From positions 1-34,007 of the forward strand of contig DWUU01000049.1 of assembly GCA_019120575.1 (NCBI GenBank): a stretch of 34,007 bases of DNA, read 5' to 3'. Both the position numbers and the translations under genes were made by a program. Source of the DNA: Candidatus Mediterraneibacter quadrami (lineage in GTDB: Bacteria; Bacillota; Clostridia; Lachnospirales; Lachnospiraceae). A model generated the notes under the pieces. The model was not told the origin of the DNA. It saw only the letters and a list, made by a program, of their open reading frames with translations, and did no database searches. Below are positions 1 to 6,752 of this stretch, one piece after another. The stretch's first letter is position 1; the number at the start of each line of letters is the position of its first letter.

Positions 1-110
1 AAAGTAAAAACCGGAAAATTGACTTTAGAGCCGCAGATGAGGCTGTCTGAACGTTAGTGAGTTCCTCATCTGCGGCTCTGTTTTTTGTCAATGATCCGGT
101 TTTTAACTTT
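1..110. repeat. Nested imperfect palindrome around a terminator-like hairpin
   Basis: Inner arms 27-42 and 64-79 are a perfect 16-bp inverted repeat (AGAGCCGCAGATGAGG) with a 21-nt loop. Outer arms 1-23 and 87-110 also pair, matching at about 21 of 24 positions with one bulge and two mismatches. The whole 110-bp stretch can therefore fold on itself, and it may extend left of the window. It contains no plausible coding frame. It could be a terminator built into a mobile palindromic repeat. Confidence 0.7.
27..86 (+). terminator. Rho-independent terminator, plus strand
   Basis: A 16-bp perfect GC-rich stem (27-42 / 64-79) is followed directly by GTTTTTT at 80-86. The T tract is on the plus-strand side, so it would end a rightward gene lying left of the window, convergent with pyrD. 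On the minus strand no T tract follows the stem directly. Confidence 0.75.
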
Positions 111-126
111 TCATTAGGCTGCGGAA

Positions 127-175
127 CCGGAGACGGGAAGGTTTTATCCCTGATTCCGTGAATCCGCATTCTGAT
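127..175 (-). repeat. 3'-UTR repeat, copy 1 (downstream of pyrD)
   Basis: These 49 bases are the reverse complement of 33899-33947 with one mismatch (48/49). The copy begins 6 nt past the pyrD stop codon. Relative to the pyrD transcript it has the same orientation as the second copy has relative to the cyclophilin transcript. Only the half of the palindrome seen at the right end is present here. Confidence 0.9.
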
Positions 176-181
176 AGAAAT

Positions 182-1084
182 TTATTTCACAATCCCGACC
201 ATTTCTGCAACAGTCTCAAATCCCTGCCGTTTCATATAGTCCCCGATTCCGTCCACGATCTTCATGGTCACGCCCGGATCATGGAAGTTGGCCGTACCTA
301 CGGACACAGCGCTTGCCCCGGCGAGGATCATCTCGATTGCGTCCTCCGCCTTCGCGATGCCGCCCATGCCGATGACCGGCACTTTCACCGCATTGGCCGC
401 CTCATAGACCATGCGTACCGCGATCGGGTGGATGGCCGGGCCGGACACGCCGCCGGTCTTATTCGCCAGCACGAAGGACTTCCGGTTAATATCAATCTTC
501 ATGCCGGTGATCGTATTGATCAGGGATACTGCATCCGCACCGCCGGCCTCGACTGCTTTCGCCATCTCCGCAATGCTGGTCACATTCGGGCTCAGCTTCA
601 TAATCACCGGCTGTTTCGCATATTTCTTCACGGCCTTTGTAATGTCTTCCGCCGCTTTCGGATTCTGACCAAAGGCGATGCCGCCTTCTTTTACATTGGG
701 GCAGGAAATATTGATCTCCAGCATGTCCACGTCTTCATCGGCCAGACGTTCTACAACTTCGCAGTAGTCTTCCGTGGACTTTCCGCACACGTTGACAATG
801 ATCTTCGTGTCATACTGTCTGAGAAACGGGATATCCCGCTCGCAGAATACGTCGATCCCCGGATTCTGAAGTCCCACGGCATTCATCATCCCGCCGTATG
901 TCTCCGCCACGCGGGGCGTCGGATTGCCCGCCCAGGGGATGTTCGCCACACCTTTCGTGGTCACCGCGCCGAGCCGGTTCAGATCCACATAGTCGGCGAA
1001 CTCCGCGCCCGATCCGAACGTCCCGGATGCCACGGTCACCGGATTCTTCCATTCTACACCGGCGATATTTACTCTCATATCCAT
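182..1084 (-). CDS. pyrD: Dihydroorotate dehydrogenase B, catalytic subunit
   Basis: Oxidises dihydroorotate to orotate with FMN in pyrimidine biosynthesis; class 1B enzymes pass electrons through PyrK to NAD+. The 300-residue TIM-barrel has the class 1 signature NISCPNVKEGG, whose Cys is the class 1B catalytic base, and a C-terminal FMN-phosphate site (IGMGGI ... AGASAVSVGTA). Length is normal. The start ATG shares one base with the pyrK stop (TGATG), and a GGAG lies 5 nt upstream, so translation is coupled to pyrK. It is the last gene of the reverse-strand pyrF-pyrK-pyrD group. The adjacent pyrK and the catalytic Cys support type B over type A. Confidence 0.97.
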   Translation of the reverse strand: MDMRVNIAGVEWKNPVTVASGTFGSGAEFADYVDLNRLGAVTTKGVANIPWAGNPTPRVAETYGGMMNAVGLQNPGIDVFCERDIPFLRQYDTKIIVNVCGKSTEDYCEVVERLADEDVDMLEINISCPNVKEGGIAFGQNPKAAEDITKAVKKYAKQPVIMKLSPNVTSIAEMAKAVEAGGADAVSLINTITGMKIDINRKSFVLANKTGGVSGPAIHPIAVRMVYEAANAVKVPVIGMGGIAKAEDAIEMILAGASAVSVGTANFHDPGVTMKIVDGIGDYMKRQGFETVAEMVGIVK

Positions 1085-1866
1085 CAGATCTCCACCTCCG
1101 TAGAAAGGAATACCGGTCCGTCTTTACAGATCCGCTTGTTGTTTACATTGCTGTGGTGGTCTTTCTCTTTTGACCTGCACACACAGGCCAGGCAGGCGCC
1201 GATCCCGCACGCCATGCGCTCTTCCAGAGAAATGTAACATTCGATGCCATTTTCCTCTGCATATGTTTTGATAGCCCGGAGCATGGGCGTCGGTCCACAT
1301 GCAAAAATCATATCCGCGGTGAGGCCGTTCTCCCGGATGGCGTCCATGACATTCCCTTTCGTCCCCACGCTTCCGTCCTCTGTGGAAATGTAGAGCGCGC
1401 CGTTCTGTTCAAACTCCTCCCGGAGAAAAGTCTGTGCATCCCGGTAGCCGGCCAGAATCTGCTTCTTCTCACATTTCATCTGCTTCGCAAGCTCCAGGAT
1501 CGGCGGCACGCCGATGCCCCCGCCCATGAGGAATACTTTTTTCCCTTCCGCCTTCTCGTACGGGAAACCATTGCCAAGCGGTCCGATCACCGGGACAGTA
1601 TCCCCGGCGCTCATCTTTGAAAACTGTTCTGTCCCGGTATCCTTCCCGGTCACCCGGTATACGATCCGGAGACGTCCTGCCGCTTTGTCGATCTCGCAGA
1701 TGCTGATCGGACGGGGCAGAAGCTTGCTTCCGTCATTGGTATACACAGAAATGAACTGTCCTGGCTTCGCTTCAGACGCCGCTTCTGTCTGAAGCCACAT
1801 GCTGTAAATGTCCGGCGCCAGCATCTCCTGGGAGATGACCCGCGCATTTTCCTTTTTCTTTGTCAT
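1084..1866 (-). CDS. pyrK: Dihydroorotate dehydrogenase B, electron transfer subunit
   Basis: FAD- and [2Fe-2S]-binding partner of PyrD that transfers electrons to NAD+. The 260-residue protein has the ferredoxin-reductase fold: an N-terminal FAD domain (RPISICEI, residues about 52-59), an NAD domain (MGGGIGVPPILELAK), and a C-terminal cluster motif CGIGACLACVC with a further Cys about 20 residues on. The start is preceded by AAAGGAGCAGCT. It lies 40 nt after pyrF and shares one base with pyrD. Family and pairing are unambiguous. Confidence 0.96.
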   Translation of the reverse strand: MTKKKENARVISQEMLAPDIYSMWLQTEAASEAKPGQFISVYTNDGSKLLPRPISICEIDKAAGRLRIVYRVTGKDTGTEQFSKMSAGDTVPVIGPLGNGFPYEKAEGKKVFLMGGGIGVPPILELAKQMKCEKKQILAGYRDAQTFLREEFEQNGALYISTEDGSVGTKGNVMDAIRENGLTADMIFACGPTPMLRAIKTYAEENGIECYISLEERMACGIGACLACVCRSKEKDHHSNVNNKRICKDGPVFLSTEVEI

Positions 1867-1906
1867 AGCTGCTCCTTTAATCGTCGCTCTGTTATCTGAA
1901 CCCGGT

Positions 1907-2833
1907 TTATTTTGCCGCCAGCGCCTTGCTGATGTCCGCGATCATTGCCTCAACCGCTGCCCTTGACGCATCGCCGAAGTTCTCCGCGCCGAATGATGCG
2001 TAAGCTTCCTGCTTATAAGCTGCGATAATGCCGCGGGACGAATTCACAATGGCGCCCAGTCCGTCTTCATTGAAGAAATGGACCAGATCCTTGCCCTGAC
2101 CGCCCTGCGCGCCGTACCCCGGCACCAGGATATACGCCTTCGGCATGATTTTTCTCAGCACTTTGCCCATCTCCGGATAGGTCGCGCCCACAACCGCGCC
2201 CACATAGCTGTATTCATCGCCCATGCAGTCCGCGCCCCACTCGGCAACTTTCTCGCCAACCAGTTCATAGAGCGGACGGCCGTCGATCTCGCGATCCTGG
2301 AACTCGCCGCTGGACGGGTTGGATGTCTTTACAAGGACGAAAATTCCTTTTTTCTCTTCCTGGCACACTTTGATGAACGGATTAACCCCGTCAGATCCAA
2401 GGTACGGATTCACCGTCGCAAAATCCTCGTCAAAGGGAACATACTCCCTGCTTCCCACCTGCACTTTACCAAGATGGCCGACCGCATATGCGGCAGACGT
2501 AGAGCCGATATCGCCGCGCTTAATGTCGCCGATCACGACCAGATCCTTTGATTTACAGTAATCCACCGTCTTCTTAAACGCCATCACGCCCGGCACGCCG
2601 AACTGCTCATACATGGCGATCTGAGGCTTTACAGCCGGGATCAGATCGTATGTCTTGTCCACGATCTCCTTATTGAACTGCCAGATTGCTTCCGCCGCGC
2701 CTTCCAGTGTCTCGCCGTACTCCGCAAACGCCCTGTCCTGTACATGCTTCGGGATATAACTGAGCATCGGATCCAGACCGACCACGATTGGCGCGCCTGT
2801 CTTTTTGATTTTTTCCACAAGTTTGTTGATCAT
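1907..2833 (-). CDS. pyrF: Orotidine 5'-phosphate decarboxylase
   Basis: Decarboxylates OMP to UMP, the last step of de novo pyrimidine synthesis. The catalytic motif DIKRGDIGSTSAAY carries the Asp-Lys-Asp array, and VVGLDP is the N-terminal strand. The 308-residue length fits the longer OMPDC subgroup rather than the 230-residue form. I chose the second ATG (2833). A perfect GGAGG lies 8 nt before it, and the upstream in-frame ATG at 2848 is itself part of that Shine-Dalgarno (ATGGAGG). The gene lies 33 nt after the DUF2752 gene and 40 nt before pyrK. Confidence 0.96.
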   Translation of the reverse strand: MINKLVEKIKKTGAPIVVGLDPMLSYIPKHVQDRAFAEYGETLEGAAEAIWQFNKEIVDKTYDLIPAVKPQIAMYEQFGVPGVMAFKKTVDYCKSKDLVVIGDIKRGDIGSTSAAYAVGHLGKVQVGSREYVPFDEDFATVNPYLGSDGVNPFIKVCQEEKKGIFVLVKTSNPSSGEFQDREIDGRPLYELVGEKVAEWGADCMGDEYSYVGAVVGATYPEMGKVLRKIMPKAYILVPGYGAQGGQGKDLVHFFNEDGLGAIVNSSRGIIAAYKQEAYASFGAENFGDASRAAVEAMIADISKALAAK

Positions 2834-2866
2834 CTGATTTTCCTCCATTATTCAGAATCTTGTTTT

Positions 2867-3343
2867 TCAGAATATCTGTGCCAGCCCGCCCGGAGCGAGC
2901 AGTGTAAACGGAAAAACCGGGATATTCCTCAGGATCCCGTAGATCAGTATTATTACAAGAAGCCACAGCAACGCTTTTGCGCTGATCTTTCCGTCGATAT
3001 GGTTGCCGCCGGTTATGCCCCAGTCCGCCGCCCGTACCGCAATATACAGACCGATCAGCGGAAGCAGGATCGTCATCAGCGGGTTATAGCAGAACGCGTC
3101 GACGAACCTGAGATGCAGGATCGAGTAGCAGGCCCGCCCCGCTCCGCATCCCGGACAGTACAATCCGGTCAGAAGATAAAACGTACACGGGATCGGATGA
3201 CGGTACGGATCATGAAAATACAGATACACCGCACCGCACAGAGCGGCCGCCCCCGCACAAAGTACGAGCGCGGCCCTCATCTTCCGGCTGCTCTGAAGCC
3301 GGTTTATGGCTTTTGTTATAAACGCTGTAAGTTTCTTCTGCAT
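2867..3343 (-). CDS. DUF2752 family membrane protein
   Basis: A 158-residue membrane protein with about three hydrophobic segments (residues about 23-42, 88-106 and 124-142). The hallmark of DUF2752 is visible: YCPGCGAGRACYSILHLRF followed by AFCYNPL. The CxxC could bind a metal or form a disulfide; the family has no established function. The start is one base after the stop of the zinc-ribbon/CD225 gene and has no clear Shine-Dalgarno, so translation is probably coupled. It sits just upstream of pyrF in the same direction, which does not by itself imply a pyrimidine role. Confidence 0.85.
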   Translation of the reverse strand: MQKKLTAFITKAINRLQSSRKMRAALVLCAGAAALCGAVYLYFHDPYRHPIPCTFYLLTGLYCPGCGAGRACYSILHLRFVDAFCYNPLMTILLPLIGLYIAVRAADWGITGGNHIDGKISAKALLWLLVIILIYGILRNIPVFPFTLLAPGGLAQIF

Positions 3344-3344
3344 T

Positions 3345-3863
3345 TTAATAGTAGTAGTATGCCATATCCATCAGGCCGCCGATCGCAACCATCTGGAAGA
3401 TATTCCAGACAATGCCCACTGCAACAGCAACGATGATCCAGATCTTCGCCGTCCTGGCCGCCTTTTCAGCCGCCTCATAATCTCCCGCCGAAACCGAACT
3501 GTTGATCTTCGCCGCAAACACAATCGCAACGACACCAAACGGAAGACAGCAGCATAAGGTAGATATAATTGAAAGGACCAGATAAGGAATCCAGTTGACC
3601 GGCTCATGATTGACCGGCTGCTGGTATATCGGTGTCGGCTCTGACTGATAGACCGGACCGGACTGCTGGTACTGATAACCGGAATCACCGGTCTGCTGTG
3701 TATTATTTTCCGTCTGCTGTGCGGTATCCTCCGCCGGTTTCACAGATTCAGCCGCGGCGCCGGCCTCTGCATGGACCGGACCCGCTTCCGGCTGCTGTGT
3801 CCCGCAGTGCGGACAGAATTTTGATCCATCAGGGATTTCCTGATAACATTTGATACAATTCAT
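3345..3863 (-). CDS. Zinc-ribbon protein with CD225/dispanin domain
   Basis: The N-terminus is a zinc ribbon (CxxC at residues 4-7 and FCPHCG at 17-22). A low-complexity Pro/Gln/Glu-rich linker of about 70 residues follows, then a CD225/dispanin domain with two membrane helices (YLVLSIISTLCCCLPFG, AIVFAAKIN, GDYEAAEKAARTAKIWI). CD225 proteins associate with membranes and can oligomerise; bacterial members have no settled role. The protein ends in four tyrosines. GAGG lies 8 nt before the start. It heads the reverse-strand group that runs into pyrF-pyrK-pyrD. Confidence is high for the architecture and none is claimed for function. Confidence 0.85.
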   Translation of the reverse strand: MNCIKCYQEIPDGSKFCPHCGTQQPEAGPVHAEAGAAAESVKPAEDTAQQTENNTQQTGDSGYQYQQSGPVYQSEPTPIYQQPVNHEPVNWIPYLVLSIISTLCCCLPFGVVAIVFAAKINSSVSAGDYEAAEKAARTAKIWIIVAVAVGIVWNIFQMVAIGGLMDMAYYYY

Positions 3864-3961
3864 CTCGCTTACCTCACTCTCGTAATCGTAATATACTTAT
3901 TGAAGTACTTGTATTATCATACCATTGAACGGCGCAAAAATCATCACCATTTTGTTAAATT
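3864..3961 (-). promoter_or_regulatory. Probable promoter region of the CD225-DUF2752-pyr group
   Basis: An AT-rich gap between two reverse-strand genes. On the minus strand a possible pair is TTTGCG (-35) and TAATAC (-10), 16 nt apart; neither matches consensus well. I see no hairpin terminator for the upstream GTPase-nuclease gene here, so read-through into the pyr group is possible. No PyrR-type attenuator is evident. Confidence 0.35.
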
Positions 3962-6676
3962 TTATTGTGCCGGCCATTTTTTCTCACCCAGCCTGACCTT
4001 TTCGATCTCTCCGGCAGCCTCTTCCTCCAGACAGTCAAACAGGTAAGTACGGAGCGTGCCGCCCTTCCCGAGATGCGCCCCGCGCATTTCCCGGATCACG
4101 AGCTCCACTTCTTCACGCAGACCGGCCGCCGACATCCGCCGGGCGCCCTGTCCAAGGATGATCACCTGCTCCAGCGCATCCGAAGTAGCCACGGTAACCG
4201 CGTGATCGCGCGCGATCTTTTTCACGGTCTTCTCGATATACTGGTCCGCCGTCTCGGCCTCCTTCGTATAAACAATGTGGATATTATGATATTTTGTGAT
4301 CTCCCCGGGATTTCCTTCTACCTTGTAAGCGTCAAATACAAGGATCAGGGTGCATCTCCGGAATCCCTGATAATTGCACAGGATGTCCGCAAGCTTCCCT
4401 CTCGCGGCTGCCAGATCAATTTCGGACAGTTCCCGGAGTTCATCCCACGCAAAAATGATATTATAGCCGTCCACCAGCAGGTATTCTTCCTGCGGACTTC
4501 TCCGTTTTGCTCCGGAAGGACCGCCTGCGCCGCCCGGATCTTTTCGCGGCTTTGCCTCTACTTTCACCGGCGTACTGTTCACACTGCGCCTCACCGGGTC
4601 CGGCGTGCGTACATAGATGGCGTCCAGTTCCTCCTGCGTCAGTTCGATCTTGCTGGAAACCGGCCTCGCCGCCCGGCGCACCGCAGTTTCCTCCGCCTTC
4701 TCCCGGTCTTCCAGAACGCTTTCAACATGCATCTGATCCTCCACCTGGTACCATGGCACAATGATCCCCGCGCCGTGGGAACAGAACACAGAGTCCGCGG
4801 GGTTCTCAATATCACCATCCGGATCATAGCCAAGCGCTTCGACCACCTCTTCTGCATTGTGACAGATATCGTATCCTTTCAGCGTACAGGTCAGCCGGCC
4901 GAATCCGCCGGTATACGCCGCGAACTCCTTCTGGTAATCCCGCATTTCCGACACAGGCGCCGTACCGGTCAGAACCGCAGCATCCCCTTCTGTCTCCGGA
5001 CCGCTGAAGCTGCCGTACATCCGCTGGATGTCGGTCATGGCCCGTCCCACATTTTCCATGGGCAGCTCCATCCGGAATTCATAATACGGTTCCAGCAGCA
5101 CACTGTGCGCTTTCCTGAGTCCCTGCCGCACCGCACGGTAAGTGGCCTGCCGGAAATCTCCGCCTTCCGTATGTTTCTGATGCGCCCGGCCGGATTTCAG
5201 CGTGATCTTCACGTCCGTCAGCGCAGAGCCGGTCAGCACGCCCCGGTGCTCCTTCTCCTCCAGATGCGTGAGCGCCAGACGCTGCCAGTTCCGGTCCAGG
5301 ATGTCCTCGCTGCAGTCCGCCGCATATTGCATCCCCGAGCCGCGTTCCCCCGGCTCCAGGAGTAGATGCACCTCCGCATAATGCCGAAGAGGCTCGAAAT
5401 GCCCCACCCCTTCAACGGTATTGCCGATAGTCTCTTTATATACAATATTCCCGCTTCCGAAGGTGATCAGAACGCCGAACCGGTCTTTCACCATTTTCTG
5501 CAGGACTTCTGTCTGCACATCCCCCATGAGCTGGATGTGGATCTCCTTCTTCTCTTCCACCCACACCACATGAAGCTCCGGGTCCTCCTCTTCGATCTGC
5601 CGGAGGTTCTGGACCATCCGGTGGACATCACAGCCCTCCGGCAGTTCCACCCGGTACGTCAGCACCGGCTCCAGCACCGGGAGTTCCGAATCCGTCTCCG
5701 CGCCGATCCCCTGCCCCGGATATGTTCCTTCCGGACCGGTCACCGCGCAGACCATACCGGCCTGCGCCTCCTGCAGCAGTTCGTATTTATCGCCGGAATA
5801 CAGCCGGATCTGGTTCACCTTGCCTTCCACATCCGGCAGCGTCTCTTTTACCCGCAGTTCCCCGCCTGTCACTTTGAGATACGTCAGCCGGTTGCCCTGC
5901 GTGTCCCTGGTGATCTTGTAAACCTTGGCCCCGAATGTTTCCGGATATGCCGTGGATACGGCATACTCCCGGATCCCGTCCAGGAATTCTCCGATCCCTT
6001 CGGCTTTCAGCGCAGACCCGAACCAGCAGGGGAAGATCCTGCGCTCTGCGACCGCTTTTCCAAGGAGCGCTGTATCGAGCCCGCCGGTCTCCAGATAGGA
6101 TTCCAGAAGTTCTTCATCACAGACGGCTATAACCTCCGCCTGTTCAGCCCCGACACTGCCGTTTTCATTATCAGGCAGTCCAGTAAAATCCACACAGTTC
6201 TCGCCCAGCCTGTCTTTCAGCTGCCGCATCAGCGCTTCCCGGTCAGTGCCTTCCCGGTCCATCTTATTTACGAAAATAAAGACCGGCACCTGATACCGCT
6301 CAAGCAGCTTCCAGAGGGTCATCGTATGCCCCTGAATCCCGTCCGCGCCGCTGATGATCAGCACCGCATAGTCCAGCACCTGCAGGACCCGCTCCATCTC
6401 CGCAGAAAAATCCACATGCCCCGGCGTATCCAGGAGCGTGATGTCCAGATCTTTCCACGAGAACACCGCCTGCTTGGAGAAGATCGTGATCCCCCGCTCC
6501 CGCTCCAGCTCATAAGTGTCCAGAAACGCATCGCCGTGATCCACCCGGCCCATGCTCCGGATGCCGCCGCTTAAGTAGAGCATTCCCTCGGACAGCGTCG
6601 TCTTCCCCGCATCGACATGGGCGACAAGCCCCAGGCAGATATGTTTTTTCTTATTATCTTCAGACGTATTTCCCAT
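3962..6676 (-). CDS. TetM-like ribosomal-protection GTPase fused to Rae1/YacP NYN nuclease domain
   Basis: A 904-residue two-part protein. Residues about 14-665 align by eye with TetM/EF-G-type translational GTPases: G1 AHVDAGKT (19-26), switch I RERGITI, G3 DTPGH (83-87), G4 NKMD (137-140), then domains II-V. After a Pro/Lys/Gly-rich linker (about 665-729) comes an NYN domain like Bacillus Rae1/YacP (about 730-867): VDGYN, VFDAYKVEG, TKEAETADQYIEK, ATSDALEQ and GQGARRMSA, retaining the acidic residues. Rae1 is known as a ribosome-dependent mRNA endonuclease. The domain IV loop reads AHQKHTEGGDFR where TetM has YYSPVSTPADFR, so tetracycline resistance is doubtful. I infer a ribosome-bound factor that cuts mRNA. 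The second ATG was chosen because AGGGG lies 8 nt upstream; 6700 is the alternative start. Confidence 0.9.
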   Translation of the reverse strand: MGNTSEDNKKKHICLGLVAHVDAGKTTLSEGMLYLSGGIRSMGRVDHGDAFLDTYELERERGITIFSKQAVFSWKDLDITLLDTPGHVDFSAEMERVLQVLDYAVLIISGADGIQGHTMTLWKLLERYQVPVFIFVNKMDREGTDREALMRQLKDRLGENCVDFTGLPDNENGSVGAEQAEVIAVCDEELLESYLETGGLDTALLGKAVAERRIFPCWFGSALKAEGIGEFLDGIREYAVSTAYPETFGAKVYKITRDTQGNRLTYLKVTGGELRVKETLPDVEGKVNQIRLYSGDKYELLQEAQAGMVCAVTGPEGTYPGQGIGAETDSELPVLEPVLTYRVELPEGCDVHRMVQNLRQIEEEDPELHVVWVEEKKEIHIQLMGDVQTEVLQKMVKDRFGVLITFGSGNIVYKETIGNTVEGVGHFEPLRHYAEVHLLLEPGERGSGMQYAADCSEDILDRNWQRLALTHLEEKEHRGVLTGSALTDVKITLKSGRAHQKHTEGGDFRQATYRAVRQGLRKAHSVLLEPYYEFRMELPMENVGRAMTDIQRMYGSFSGPETEGDAAVLTGTAPVSEMRDYQKEFAAYTGGFGRLTCTLKGYDICHNAEEVVEALGYDPDGDIENPADSVFCSHGAGIIVPWYQVEDQMHVESVLEDREKAEETAVRRAARPVSSKIELTQEELDAIYVRTPDPVRRSVNSTPVKVEAKPRKDPGGAGGPSGAKRRSPQEEYLLVDGYNIIFAWDELRELSEIDLAAARGKLADILCNYQGFRRCTLILVFDAYKVEGNPGEITKYHNIHIVYTKEAETADQYIEKTVKKIARDHAVTVATSDALEQVIILGQGARRMSAAGLREEVELVIREMRGAHLGKGGTLRTYLFDCLEEEAAGEIEKVRLGEKKWPAQ

Positions 6677-6681
6677 AGAAA

Positions 6682-6737
6682 ATACCCCTTTCTGTTCCAT
6701 GATTACGCAAACCTAATCATAGCACAGAAAGGGGTAT
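6682..6737 (-). promoter_or_regulatory. SD-sequestering leader hairpin of the GTPase-nuclease gene
   Basis: Arms 6682-6695 and 6724-6737 are a perfect 14-bp inverted repeat. Inside, after a 3/3 internal loop, 6699-6705 pairs with 6714-6720 (7 bp) around an 8-nt loop. In the reverse-strand mRNA the 3' arm contains the AGGGG ribosome-binding site of the gene starting at 6676. UAUUUUCU follows the stem, so the structure could alternatively be a terminator for the deacetylase gene, which stops 15 nt earlier. Both readings allow attenuation control. Confidence 0.7.
6703..6720 (-). CDS. Candidate five-residue leader peptide (MIRFA)
   Basis: Within the apical part of the leader hairpin the minus strand reads ATG ATT AGG TTT GCG TAA. 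The ORF lies wholly between the two 14-nt arms, so a ribosome on it would disturb the hairpin that hides the downstream ribosome-binding site. Short leader ORFs are known upstream of tet(M), erm and cat genes. The ORF has no convincing Shine-Dalgarno of its own and is short enough to arise by chance; the arrangement, not the ORF alone, is the evidence. Confidence 0.3.
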   Translation of the reverse strand: MIRFA

Positions 6738-6752
6738 AAGTCGACAATTCAT

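Noticed and set aside
158-1237. Long open frame on the plus strand opposite pyrD and pyrK
   Set aside because: It lies wholly antisense to two certain genes, is rich in His/Arg as expected of a mirrored GC-biased gene, and has no ribosome-binding site.
3965-6574. Long plus-strand open frames opposite the GTPase-nuclease gene
   Set aside because: The minus-strand product has continuous family motifs; the opposite frames have no recognisable domain and typical shadow composition.
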